Below, one piece after another: positions 42,769 to 51,297 of a stretch of 64,000 nt of DNA. Source of the stretch: Bryobacterales bacterium (lineage in GTDB: Bacteria; Acidobacteriota; Terriglobia; Bryobacterales; Bryobacteraceae). Position 1 is the first letter of the stretch. Each line of letters starts with the position of its first letter. The position numbers and the translations under genes are program-made. The notes under the pieces are model-generated. The model saw nothing but the letters and a program-made list of their open reading frames with translations, was not told the origin of the DNA and ran no database searches. Location: the NCBI GenBank assembly GCA_003170295.1, contig PNAJ01000142.1, positions 34,328 to 98,327 of the forward strand. Direction: 5' to 3'.

Positions 42769-43574
42769 AGCAAGCCACAAAAAGAGAAACCATCCCGATG
42801 ACCCCGAATCCTTATGCTACCCAGGCCTATGGGGCTGGCGCGCTTTCCGCGGAAGTGCGGGAGCAACTCATTCTCGAACATCTGCCGCAGGTGCGACTCA
42901 TCGCCCGCCGCATTCACGACCGTTTGCCGGAGAGCGTGAGCCTGGACGATCTGGTGTCCACCGGAATCGTCGGGCTGATCTCGGCAATCGACCGCTTCGA
43001 TTCCTCGCACAACGTCAAGTTGAAAACCTACGCCGAGTACAAAATTCGCGGCGCGATTCTCGACAGTCTGCGAGGCCTGGACTGGGCTCCGCGCCAGCAG
43101 CGTAAACGCTCCAAGCAGATCGAGGCCGCCATTTCGCGCGCGGAACAGCTGTTGCACCGCTCGCCCAGTGAAGAAGAGATAGCCGTGCAACTGGGCCTGA
43201 CCATCGACGAGTATCACGAGTGGCTGATCGATGTGCGCGGCCTCAACCTGGGGAGTCTCGAAAGCGCCGCCCCGGAGGATGACAAGAATAACAGCCGCGA
43301 CCTGCTGAAGTACGTCTCGGGCGACGAGGAAAACTGGCCATCGCGCCTGCTCGAACGATCCGAGCTGCAGAAGCTGCTGGCTGAGGCGATCACGAAAATG
43401 CCCGAGGTTGAAAAGACCGTACTCAGTCTCTACTATCACGAAGAACTGACCTTGCGCGAGATTTCGAAAATCGTCCACCTGCATGAATCGCGCATCTCGC
43501 AACTCAAATCGCAAGCCATCCTCCGGCTTCGTTCTTATATGGAAAAGCGCTGGCCCACCGGGCGTGGGATTTAA
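42765..43574 (+). CDS. fliA: Flagellar sigma factor FliA (sigma-28)
   Basis: 269 residues with sigma regions 2 (EHLPQVRLIARRIHDRLPESVSLDDLVSTGIVGLISAIDRFD, LKTYAEYKIRGAILDSLRGLDW), 3 (SPSEEEIAVQLGLTIDEY) and 4 (LPEVEKTVLSLYYHEELTL-type, LREISKIVHLHESRISQLKSQAILRLR). It directs transcription of late flagellar and chemotaxis genes. Translationally coupled to flhF through ATGA. No anti-sigma FlgM is in view. Confidence 0.93.
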   Translation: MKQATKRETIPMTPNPYATQAYGAGALSAEVREQLILEHLPQVRLIARRIHDRLPESVSLDDLVSTGIVGLISAIDRFDSSHNVKLKTYAEYKIRGAILDSLRGLDWAPRQQRKRSKQIEAAISRAEQLLHRSPSEEEIAVQLGLTIDEYHEWLIDVRGLNLGSLESAAPEDDKNNSRDLLKYVSGDEENWPSRLLERSELQKLLAEAITKMPEVEKTVLSLYYHEELTLREISKIVHLHESRISQLKSQAILRLRSYMEKRWPTGRGI

Positions 43575-43577
43575 GCC

Positions 43578-44429
43578 GTGAATAACGCCGCCGACATTCG
43601 CAACTGGCTCTTCGAGGACTTCTCGTCGCGTCTCGCCGCGGTGTTCGAGACCATGGCGGGAGAGCGTCCGCGGATCGAGATCGAGCAGGTTTCAGAAATG
43701 CCTCCGGCCGACGCGGCGCTGCGATACCGTCAGCCGTTCTCCGGTGTTCCGGGTGCAGTCTGGGTCGCCGCTTCGGAAACCGGATGGATGGCTGCGGGAG
43801 GTCACGTGCTCCGCGCCGCCGGAATCGAGGAGAACGATCCCGCCAGTCTCAAATCCACGTATCTTGAAACCGTCAACCAGGCGCTTTCGGGCATCGCGAG
43901 CACCATGGGGGGACGTCTCGGCCACGAAGTAAATTGCGCCGCCGGTGAAGAATCGTCCGCCCCCGCGCTCGACGCCGCGTGGGCCGTGCTGCGAATCGAT
44001 CTGGGTGCGGAAACGGCAAAGATCGCCATCGGTCTCGATGTGGCGCTGGTAACCGCCATGGTCGCCTCACCTGCGGGCTCGCCTATGAACGACGCCGTTT
44101 CTCCCGCGAAGCTCGCGGAGGTAGCGGCGGCGGCCGCGGCGGCGGGAGGCATCACAGGACCCGTCAATTCCAGAACCTTCGAACTGCTGCTCGACGTCGA
44201 ACTTCCGGTCAGCGTCTCTTTCGGCCGCGCGCAAGTCCCCCTCAAGGATGTGTTGAAGCTGACCACGGGTTCGATCGTCGAGTTGAACCGCTCTATTCTC
44301 GAACCGGTGGAAGTGATCGTCAACAATTGCGTCATCGCGCGCGGAGAAGTCGTGGTCGTGGAAGGAAACTTCGGCGTGCGGGTCCATCATGTGATCAGCC
44401 GCCAGGAAAGATTGCGGACGCTCAACTAA
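43578..44429 (+). CDS. FliN-type flagellar switch protein
   Basis: 283 residues from GTG. The C-terminal 80 residues (ELLLDVELPVSVSFGRAQVPLKDVLKLTTGSIVELNRSILEPVEVIVNNCVIARGEVVVVEGNFGVRV region) are the SpoA/FliN C-terminal domain of the switch complex. The preceding 190 residues form a larger N-terminal region (VWVAASETGWMAAGGHVLRA, TYLETVNQALSGIASTMGG) that resembles the CheC/FliY-like part, so the protein is closer to FliY than to a short FliN. It is part of the flagellar cluster. Contact with CheY-P is inferred. Confidence 0.83.
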   Translation: MNNAADIRNWLFEDFSSRLAAVFETMAGERPRIEIEQVSEMPPADAALRYRQPFSGVPGAVWVAASETGWMAAGGHVLRAAGIEENDPASLKSTYLETVNQALSGIASTMGGRLGHEVNCAAGEESSAPALDAAWAVLRIDLGAETAKIAIGLDVALVTAMVASPAGSPMNDAVSPAKLAEVAAAAAAAGGITGPVNSRTFELLLDVELPVSVSFGRAQVPLKDVLKLTTGSIVELNRSILEPVEVIVNNCVIARGEVVVVEGNFGVRVHHVISRQERLRTLN

Positions 44430-44819
44430 ATGAAACTGATATCGCTGCTCCCTTTATTGCTGATCGCGGCGGGATTGCTTTCCACGCTCGCCTTGTTCTT
44501 GACCCTCAAGCGTGAGATACTCCGCGGTGCGCAGCGCCAAAAGACGCGCTTTGAAGCGATGGCGATCCGGCTTTACAAAGCGGAGCGCGCACCGCAGCCC
44601 GCCCTCGCGGAGGCGGCCATCGCATTTGTGCCCACACCGCTGCGCGCCGGGTTGAATCTCAACAAGAGGGTCCACGCCATGCGCATGCTGCGGAGGGGCG
44701 AGGATGTCGCTCACATCGCCGCCGCGCTCGGAGTGCCTCGCCAGGAAGTGGAACTGCTGATTCGCGTGCAATCGATCGGCAAGGCCCGTGCCGCGCATGC
44801 CAGTTCAGATCAAGGCTGA
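44430..44819 (+). CDS. Small membrane protein at the end of the flagellar cluster
   Basis: 129 residues: one N-terminal helix (LISLLPLLLIAAGLLSTLALFLTL) and a C-terminal HTH-like element (RAGLNLNKRVHAMRMLRRGEDVAHIAAALGVPRQEVELLI), the layout of DUF6115/DUF2802-type proteins often found beside flagellar genes. Its ATG directly follows the FliN-type stop. The end overlaps the convergent PDZ gene by ten bases. Confidence 0.65.
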   Translation: MKLISLLPLLLIAAGLLSTLALFLTLKREILRGAQRQKTRFEAMAIRLYKAERAPQPALAEAAIAFVPTPLRAGLNLNKRVHAMRMLRRGEDVAHIAAALGVPRQEVELLIRVQSIGKARAAHASSDQG

Positions 44820-45619
44820 TTCGGAATCACTTGAAACGGCGTAATCTGAATCCTGCCCGGAGGGTCGTCGTCGCCGATGGTCACCGTGACCGTCAACTCT
44901 TTGTGATCGCGCATCAGCACTACCTGTGCCGATTTTCCGCGCAGAGTGCGTAACTTGCCCGATATGTCCGCCGGACTCGCGACGCGCGCGTCATCGATGC
45001 GCATGATCACGTCCCCGGCACGGATGCCCGCCCTCTCGGCCGCCGAACCCTTCGTTACCGAGCGGATCAGCACGCCATCCTTCACACCGAAATACTGAGC
45101 CAACTGCCCGTCAATCGATTCCGCTTCCACGCCCAGAGCCGAACTGCGCAACGTCATGAAGGTGCGCGGCAAGTCCGGAAGATGAATATCCCAGCGCTCC
45201 ATCGGCATCGGTGTTGCATTGCCATCGCCGCCGCCCCATTCGATTCGCGGCGCCTTCCGTTGCGCCACTCGCACCATCACGATCTGCATCGCTCCGCCGC
45301 GGCTGATCTCGATTTTCGCCTCGTGTCCAGCGGGCGTTTCACGCACTAACCGCACGAACTGCTCATTGCCCTCTACCCGCTGGCCGTTGTAGCGGAGCAC
45401 GACGTCGCCCACTTTCAATCCTGCTTTCTCGGCTGGACCATCCTTCTCAACCAGCGTCAGCTCGACGCCGCCCTCGTCGTGCAGCTTCAGCGCCTTCGCG
45501 CGCTCGCTATCCACCTCCTGCATCATCACGCCGATGTAGCTGCCCCCCGCCGCCGCCACTCGAGGCGTCTGCGCAAGGCTTGAAACGGCACACATCACAA
45601 ATATAATTCCGTTCCGCAT
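44810..45619 (-). CDS. Exported protein with two PDZ domains
   Basis: 269 residues with a signal peptide (IIFVMCAVSSLAQT). First PDZ about residues 25-110 (YIGVMMQEVDSERAKALKL, DGPAEKAGLKVGDVVLRYNG); second about 160-255 (ALGVEAESIDGQLAQYFGVKDGVLIRSVTKGSAAERAGIRAGDVIMRID). No protease triad, so it is an adaptor rather than a DegP-type enzyme. Last gene of the sigma/anti-sigma set, suggesting a role in envelope stress (inference). Confidence 0.8.
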   Translation of the reverse strand: MRNGIIFVMCAVSSLAQTPRVAAAGGSYIGVMMQEVDSERAKALKLHDEGGVELTLVEKDGPAEKAGLKVGDVVLRYNGQRVEGNEQFVRLVRETPAGHEAKIEISRGGAMQIVMVRVAQRKAPRIEWGGGDGNATPMPMERWDIHLPDLPRTFMTLRSSALGVEAESIDGQLAQYFGVKDGVLIRSVTKGSAAERAGIRAGDVIMRIDDARVASPADISGKLRTLRGKSAQVVLMRDHKELTVTVTIGDDDPPGRIQITPFQVIPNQP

Positions 45620-45621
45620 TC

Positions 45622-45655
45622 TGGCTACTGGCTCCTGGCTACTGGCTACTGTTTT
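45622..45655. repeat. CTGGCTACTGGCT short tandem repeat
   Basis: Irregular tandem array of CTGGCTACTGG/CTGGCTCCTGG between two genes. The same array occurs at 46816-46862. Confidence 0.7.
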
Positions 45656-46815
45656 AACTTCTTCAAATAAATGATCCCCGCCGCGACGTTAATGCGCAAC
45701 ACCGGCCCTCCGCCGTTGATCTGCCCCTCGGCCAGCGTGGGCGGATGGCTGAATCCGAACGACTTCACCGGCACTTCCCTAAAATCGGACTCGATGCGCG
45801 GGTTGGCTCCCGAATCGTTCCGCGCCATCACCGACAAGGATAGTCTGGATGGAATCAGAACCGTCACGTCCCCCGAGCTCGCGCTCAGCATCGAATCTTC
45901 CAGGCGCGACCCAGCGATCAGCTCCGCCAGAATGCTCCCCATCATCGTCTGCACATTCAGCGGACCCGACGCGTTCTTCACCCGAATGGCGCCCGCCGCC
46001 GATTCGCATCGCGCGCCGCGCGCCGAGCCGATCTGGATCGAGCCGCCGCGCGTGTCGGCGATCACCGCGCCGCCCGCCTGGTTCACCTCGATCACTCCTT
46101 CGCCTGTATGCGCTTCCACCGTCGACGCCGCGCGACCCACTTCAATGTTGCCGCTCACATTGGTCAGCAGCAGCGGCCCGCCCGCTTCGTTGACCACGAT
46201 CTCTCCGCCCGCCGTCTCGCACCTGGCCGAGCCGCCCACGCTATCGATGAAGATCGATCCGCCGCCCGATACGCACACCGCCGAGCCGCCGATTTTGCCC
46301 AGCCGCATCTCGCCGCCGCCAGTGCGTCCATTGACGCTGCCGCGAATCCGGTCGCAGCGAATTCCCAGCGACGCGATCATCTGCGCGCTGCCGTCCAGAT
46401 CGTAAGCTTCCGCGCTTCCCTGCTGCGTCATGACGATCGCGAGAGCGACCTGCCGCGGCACGCTTACTTCGAGATCGTTCGAAACCTGTTCGCCGGCAAA
46501 AGGAATGACGGTCAGCGTGGTCATGCTGATCATCGGCGGGGTGATCGCTGAGACATTCACCGATCCCAAGAGACGGTGCGCCTCCGCATCTGAGCGCGCC
46601 TTCACGCGCTGCACGAATTTATAGACGATCTGCTCGCCCTTCCCCCCGCGCACCACCACATTCCCGCGCGTCACGATGCGAAGCTGCGCCGGAACTCGGC
46701 TCGTGAGCGGCGCGCTCATCGTCCGCACATAATATGGACCCTCGCGCGTCAACTGCGACGAGTCCTGCGCGCAAAGCAGTGCAGTGATCAACGAAAATAA
46801 AGCAATTCTAAACAT
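45646..46815 (-). CDS. DUF4097-type repetitive secreted protein
   Basis: 389 residues with a signal peptide (LFSLITALLCAQD). Residues 140-300 consist of short beta repeats of the form GSARCETAGGEIVVNEAGGPLLLTNVSGNIEV, with Gly-rich turns, typical of the DUF4097 beta-solenoid fold. Likely cell-surface or periplasmic; role unknown. It lies between the anti-sigma gene and the PDZ gene and probably shares their transcript. Confidence 0.75.
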   Translation of the reverse strand: MFRIALFSLITALLCAQDSSQLTREGPYYVRTMSAPLTSRVPAQLRIVTRGNVVVRGGKGEQIVYKFVQRVKARSDAEAHRLLGSVNVSAITPPMISMTTLTVIPFAGEQVSNDLEVSVPRQVALAIVMTQQGSAEAYDLDGSAQMIASLGIRCDRIRGSVNGRTGGGEMRLGKIGGSAVCVSGGGSIFIDSVGGSARCETAGGEIVVNEAGGPLLLTNVSGNIEVGRAASTVEAHTGEGVIEVNQAGGAVIADTRGGSIQIGSARGARCESAAGAIRVKNASGPLNVQTMMGSILAELIAGSRLEDSMLSASSGDVTVLIPSRLSLSVMARNDSGANPRIESDFREVPVKSFGFSHPPTLAEGQINGGGPVLRINVAAGIIYLKKLKQ

Positions 46816-46862
46816 TCTGGCTACTGGCTACTGGCTCCTGGCTTCTGGCTTCTGGCTTCTTC
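46816..46862. repeat. CTGGCTACTGGCT short tandem repeat, second array
   Basis: Irregular array of CTGGCTACTGG, CTGGCTCCTGG and CTGGCTTCTGG units ending at the stop of the anti-sigma gene. Same family as 45622-45655. Confidence 0.7.
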
Positions 46863-47827
46863 TAATACGTCTCCGTCGACGCCTTCACCGATTCCAGCGC
46901 CGTCTTGCAACGCTCGCGCACGTAGGTGTTGTTCTCTCGCTGCATCAGTTCCTGCATCGCGAAGATCACCTGCCGGTCGTACCCCTGTGGCGCGCTGTCC
47001 CGGCTCAGTCCCTTCGTCAGAAGATCGATCGCCTGCTGGCGCAATCCCGGATTCGCGTCGCTCAGCAGCACCTGCGTCATGGCGGCGCGCACCTCCGGCT
47101 GTTGCGCGAAAGGTTTCAATCCTTCCATCGCCTTGAACCGCACACCCGCGTTCAGATCGTGCCGCAGCGCGAATACCAGCGCATCCCGCACTTCGGAGGA
47201 TTGCGCGCTGGTATTCAGAATCCCTACCGTTTCCGCGCGCAGCCCCGGGTCCGACGGATCTTTCGCGGCCGATATCAGCAGCACGCGAATCTTCTGATCG
47301 TCGAGAGGGCCCGAAACAATGCGCTGCCTGGTCTCGTCAAGGACGATTTGCACCCGTCCATCGGACGCCGGTTCCACGTAGCGCACGCGCGATGCCATAA
47401 CTCCCATTTCCGCGGCTCCGCCTATCCCGAAAGCACCCACCGGCACCATTCGCGCGATCCCAAAGCCGAGCGCAACCAGCGTCAACGCGCCCGCCGGCTT
47501 CAGCCATCCAGAGTGTCCGAAACCCGAACGCCCCGTCAGCATGTCGGTGAACTGTTCCCACCATCCATGCCTCGCAACGGGCTGCCTCTCCTCGGCCAGC
47601 CGCATATGAAGTTCCTCGCGGCAGGATCGCAGCAACGACGGCGCAGGTTCGATCGCGATGTTGTCGAGCGCCACCTGCACTTCCCGCCGGCGCTCGAGCG
47701 CCTTGCGGCAACCCGCGCACGCATCCAAATGCGATTCGACACGCTCCTCTTCGTCGAAAGAAAGCTCGCCGTAGAGATACAGCGCAAAAGAATCCTTCAC
47801 CGCCACGCAATTGTTTTCAGCGCTCAT
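46862..47827 (-). CDS. Anti-sigma factor with HEAT repeats
   Basis: 321 residues. Residues 1-60 are a zf-HC2 anti-sigma domain with the zinc motif H-x3-C-x2-C in ESHLDACAGCRKAL. After a Pro-rich linker and one membrane helix (residues 125-145, GALTLVALGFGIARMVPVGAF), residues 185-320 form HEAT-type repeats (DPSDPGLRAETVGILNTSA, SSEVRDALVFALRHDLNAGVRFKAMEGLKPF). The HEAT part is predicted outside the membrane and may sense partners. Its ATG overlaps the sigma gene stop (ATGA). Confidence 0.83.
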   Translation of the reverse strand: MSAENNCVAVKDSFALYLYGELSFDEEERVESHLDACAGCRKALERRREVQVALDNIAIEPAPSLLRSCREELHMRLAEERQPVARHGWWEQFTDMLTGRSGFGHSGWLKPAGALTLVALGFGIARMVPVGAFGIGGAAEMGVMASRVRYVEPASDGRVQIVLDETRQRIVSGPLDDQKIRVLLISAAKDPSDPGLRAETVGILNTSAQSSEVRDALVFALRHDLNAGVRFKAMEGLKPFAQQPEVRAAMTQVLLSDANPGLRQQAIDLLTKGLSRDSAPQGYDRQVIFAMQELMQRENNTYVRERCKTALESVKASTETY

Positions 47828-48444
47828 ACAAAATCTCCCAAAGCAGCCCTCATCTTCTGCGTCGCCCGGAACAGGCAGTTTTTCGCCGCTTCTTCCGTCG
47901 TCCCCAAAATCTCGCCGATTCGCCGCAGCCGCAACCCTTGATAATGCCGCAGCTCGAACACCATTCGTTCGCGCGGAGTCATCTCCGCAAGCACTTCCTT
48001 CACACGCTTTCGCAACTCGCCGCTGAACAGGAACCTCTGCGGATCGCCGTCCACCCGCTCCTCCGGCACCGCGTCCATCCGGTCCAGCGGTCCTTCCGCC
48101 GTCGCCACGATCGTCGGCTCTTCTTTCCGCACTTTGCGTTTCCGCATGTGATCCAGGCAGAGGTTCGTCACGATCCGGTACAGCCAGGTATGAAAACTAC
48201 AGTCGAAGCGGAATTTATCGAGGTTCTTATAAACTCTCAGGAACGCATCCTGGTAGACATCCTGCGCGTCCTCGGGCGACCGGAGTAAATTCATGGCCAG
48301 CCGGAGCACACTTTGGTCGTAGGCGCGCACCAGTTGCTCAAACGCGGCGGGATCCCCCCCTTGAGCAGCCCGGATCAGCGCCGTCTCCTCCACTTGCCCA
48401 GCTATCTTTTGGGCCAATGACGCGGCTCCACTCTTACGGTTCAA
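47824..48444 (-). CDS. ECF-family RNA polymerase sigma factor
   Basis: 206 residues with sigma-2 (FEQLVRAYDQSVLRLAMNLLRSPEDAQDVYQDAFLRVYKNLDKF region) and sigma-4 (LAEMTPRERMVFELRHYQGLRLRRIGEILGTTEEAAKNCLFRATQKMR). The Asp-rich SPEDAQDVYQDAF motif and FDCSFHTWLYRIVTNLCLDHMRK are standard for ECF sigmas. It is first in an operon with its anti-sigma factor, DUF4097 and PDZ proteins, so the regulon probably concerns the envelope. Confidence 0.9.
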   Translation of the reverse strand: MNRKSGAASLAQKIAGQVEETALIRAAQGGDPAAFEQLVRAYDQSVLRLAMNLLRSPEDAQDVYQDAFLRVYKNLDKFRFDCSFHTWLYRIVTNLCLDHMRKRKVRKEEPTIVATAEGPLDRMDAVPEERVDGDPQRFLFSGELRKRVKEVLAEMTPRERMVFELRHYQGLRLRRIGEILGTTEEAAKNCLFRATQKMRAALGDFV

Positions 48445-48498
48445 CTTATTAATATAGACGCAAGCACGGGATAAACGTACCGCCCGGCTGGGTGCTGC

Positions 48499-50157
48499 TT
48501 ACTGCAGCTCCAGTTCGATCCGCTTCGCCGCCACGTCCACGCTTAAGATCTTGAAACTGCGCACCTGCCCCGCGCGCGGAGCTTCTGCCACCGCTGCGTC
48601 CCCGCTGCTGCCCGATTTCCAGCGCTGAGAAAGCATTGCCGTCAACGATCCCAGATCAGCCTTGCCCGCACTGGCCGCGATATTTGCTTTTTGTTCGCTC
48701 ACAAGCTTCGTCCAGCCGAACACTCCCTCGCCCAGTTCGACCTTCGCCTTCTGCCCTGAAACCTCGACCAGCCTGCCGGAGACAGCGTCGCCAGCCTTAT
48801 GCTCGGCAATGTACTCGTCGATACTGGTCGGGATCAGTTGTTTGATTCCCAGCCGAATGCGGCGCCGCTCCCTATCCGCTTCGAGCACCTGCGCCTTCAC
48901 CGTCTGCCCAACCTTCAGCACCTCATTCGGATGATTGAGACGCTTGTCGCGGCTGATATCGCCGATGTGGATCATCCCCTCGATGTTGTCGCCCAGGTCG
49001 ACGAACGCGCCGAATTTCGTGATGCTGGCCACCTTGCCCTCGGCCACCGCGCCCACGGAATATTTCTTCACCGCTTCTTCCCAAGGATCGCCCAGCGCCT
49101 GCTTGAGGCCCAGCGCAATCCGCTTATCCGCCGGATTCACGCCGAGTATGACGACCTCAACATGGTCGCCTTCCTTCACAACGTCCTGCGCGCGAACATT
49201 CTTCTTCGTCCACGACATCTCGGACACGTGAATCAATCCCTCGATGCCCGGCTCCAGGTCCACAAACGCGCCAAAATCCGCCACCCGCGCAACCTTGCCC
49301 TTCACACGCGATCCCAACGGATATTTTCCCGGGACCACCGACCACGGATCGGGCATCAACTGCTTCAAGCCCAGCGAAATTTTCTTCGTTTCCTTGCCGA
49401 TCTTCAGAATCTTGACGTCGACCGTATCGCCCACCGCCACCACGTCGGACGGTTTCACATTGCGCGTATACGCCATGTCGGAAACATGCAGCAGCCCGTC
49501 GATCCCGCCCAGATCGACGAACGCCCCGAAATCCATCAGCGCACGCACCGTGCCCCGTACGATCGCGCCTTCCTGCAGCGTCCCGAAAACTTCCTGCTTC
49601 GTCGCGCGCTCGCGCTCTTCAAGGATTGAGCGCCGGTCCACCACCACATCCTCGCTCGCCGTATCGAGCTTCGTGATCCGGCACTCGATCTGCTGCCCGA
49701 TCAGTTTCTCCATCTCCGCTTGTTCGCGCACGCCGCTTTGCGAAGCCGGCATAAACGCCTTCACGCCGACATCCACGCGCAGCCCGCCCTTCACCACTTC
49801 CAGCACTGTCCCACCAATGATGGTCTTCGCGGCGAACGCGGCCTCGAGCGCGCTCCAGTCGCGCGGCTGCTCCACCTTTGTGGTCGAGAGCTGATACGTC
49901 CCATCCTCGTCGCGTCCGCGAATCGAAACGCGCAGCTTGGTGCCGGGTTTCAGATCCATCGCCGGATCGCGCGGCAGCGCGCCATCCATCTTGCGCCCGA
50001 TATCGACGAATACCGTGTCGGCCGTAACCGTCATCACGGTGCCATCGACAGTCTCGCCCCGCGACTTATGCGTTTGTTCGAATTGGGATAATATGTCGCC
50101 GAAAGAGTTGTCGTTCGCGGACATCTCGGGCGGATCAGAGATTTTAGAGTGGGACAT
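48499..50157 (-). CDS. rpsA: Ribosomal protein S1
   Basis: 552 residues with six S1 RNA-binding domains, close to the 557 of Escherichia coli. Domain markers include VDGTVMTVTADTVFVDIGRK, VRGTVRALMDFGAFVDLGGIDGLLHVSDMA, VKGKVARVADFGAFVDLEPGIEGLIHVSEMSW and GKVASITKFGAFVDLGDNIEGMIHIGDIS. It binds mRNA and the 30S subunit to start translation. A second start at codon 12 (50124) is possible; no strong Shine-Dalgarno precedes either, as is common for rpsA. Confidence 0.95.
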   Translation of the reverse strand: MSHSKISDPPEMSANDNSFGDILSQFEQTHKSRGETVDGTVMTVTADTVFVDIGRKMDGALPRDPAMDLKPGTKLRVSIRGRDEDGTYQLSTTKVEQPRDWSALEAAFAAKTIIGGTVLEVVKGGLRVDVGVKAFMPASQSGVREQAEMEKLIGQQIECRITKLDTASEDVVVDRRSILEERERATKQEVFGTLQEGAIVRGTVRALMDFGAFVDLGGIDGLLHVSDMAYTRNVKPSDVVAVGDTVDVKILKIGKETKKISLGLKQLMPDPWSVVPGKYPLGSRVKGKVARVADFGAFVDLEPGIEGLIHVSEMSWTKKNVRAQDVVKEGDHVEVVILGVNPADKRIALGLKQALGDPWEEAVKKYSVGAVAEGKVASITKFGAFVDLGDNIEGMIHIGDISRDKRLNHPNEVLKVGQTVKAQVLEADRERRRIRLGIKQLIPTSIDEYIAEHKAGDAVSGRLVEVSGQKAKVELGEGVFGWTKLVSEQKANIAASAGKADLGSLTAMLSQRWKSGSSGDAAVAEAPRAGQVRSFKILSVDVAAKRIELELQ

Positions 50158-50207
50158 TCGGGAAAACCGGGATTTATTTATTGTGTCATACTGTCAGGAG
50201 CAAATGG

Positions 50208-50522
50208 TCAGGAGAAGATGACACGACACACTCCGTAAACCGCGAACGCCGCCATCCCCGCAGTCCAGATCCGCCCCGTGATTTTTCCGCTCCAGAACAG
50301 CGCGAAAACCATCGCGAACCCCAGAGGAGCCAGCGCATTGAATCGCACCGCCTCCGCCACATGCCCCTTCGCCATCGCGAACATCGCCCGCGTCAGCCCG
50401 CACAGCGCGCACGGATGCCCCGTCAGCCAGTAGAATCCGCACAACCGAAACCGAGGCTCCGCCGCCGGCGTGAAGAAAAACAGCACGCCGTAGAGAGCCG
50501 CCGCCATCGCCCAGCGAATCAT
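50208..50522 (-). CDS. DUF2752 small membrane protein
   Basis: About 104 residues from ATG 50522, one base after the stop of the upstream gene; the longer frame to 50552 would overlap it. CGFYWLTGHPCALCGLTRAM is the DUF2752 signature with paired Cys residues, followed by helices (ALAPLGFAMVFALFWSGKI, GMAAFAVYGVCRVIF). Function unknown; translationally coupled to the zinc-ribbon membrane protein. Confidence 0.75.
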   Translation of the reverse strand: MIRWAMAAALYGVLFFFTPAAEPRFRLCGFYWLTGHPCALCGLTRAMFAMAKGHVAEAVRFNALAPLGFAMVFALFWSGKITGRIWTAGMAAFAVYGVCRVIFS

Positions 50523-50523
50523 T

Positions 50524-51210
50524 TTAGAGCGCGTCCACGGTCCGTTGCTCAAACCCCACGAGTTCCTGATAAGCGATCGTAATCGCGACGACGCTCACTG
50601 GGATCGTAACCAGCAGCCCGACAATGCAGGCAAGGAAACCAAGGATGTTGATCCCCGCCATCGCCAGCAGGAAAATAGTGAACCCGAAATAATCGTTCTT
50701 CACCACATCGTGACTCGCCTGCATCGCGGGCCAGAAATCCATTCGCTTATCGAAAATGAATAAGTAGGTGAATTTGTACATACTCGCGACCACCAGGCCG
50801 GGGATGATGCAGAGCAGCGCGCCAAAGCACACGAATATGCTGATCAGTAGCGCCGCGACAAATGCAGGCAGGAAAAAATCGAAGCCCTTAAACAGCTCTC
50901 CGATCTCCGCCCTCCGGTTGTACAGCTTCTTCGTGCAGAACGAATGAAAGCCGACCTGCAGCGGACCCTGCGTCACAATCGACGCCACTGAGTTCACCAG
51001 CACGAATACCAGCGTCACCAGCATGAAGTTACCCAGGTCCGCCGTGACCATCTTCCAGCCCGCGGAAATCCACCGCCCCGTCTGTGCCTTCACCCCCACC
51101 GGAGCCGTCCACACCGGAGCATTCGTGAACACCGGCGCCTGCGGCGTTCCGCACTGCGAACATACCCGAGCCTCCGGTCCTACCTGCGCACCGCATTTGC
51201 TGCAGAACAT
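50524..51210 (-). CDS. Zinc-ribbon multi-pass membrane protein
   Basis: 228 residues. A zinc ribbon (MFCSKCGAQVGPEARVCSQCG) begins the protein; a Pro-rich linker leads to four to five hydrophobic helices (NFMLVTLVFVLVNSVASIV, LPAFVAALLISIFVCFGALLCIIPGLVV, FGFTIFLLAMAGINILGFLACIVGLLVTIPVSVVAI). The C-terminal part resembles DUF975-like integral membrane proteins. Function unknown. Confidence 0.7.
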   Translation of the reverse strand: MFCSKCGAQVGPEARVCSQCGTPQAPVFTNAPVWTAPVGVKAQTGRWISAGWKMVTADLGNFMLVTLVFVLVNSVASIVTQGPLQVGFHSFCTKKLYNRRAEIGELFKGFDFFLPAFVAALLISIFVCFGALLCIIPGLVVASMYKFTYLFIFDKRMDFWPAMQASHDVVKNDYFGFTIFLLAMAGINILGFLACIVGLLVTIPVSVVAITIAYQELVGFEQRTVDAL

Positions 51211-51297
51211 TGCGATCCCTCTTTCCCTGTCAAGAATACGTTCGAGCCATGCGCTATTGTTCCAAAAATCGAGTCTCCGTGTCTTATCATCGATTCA

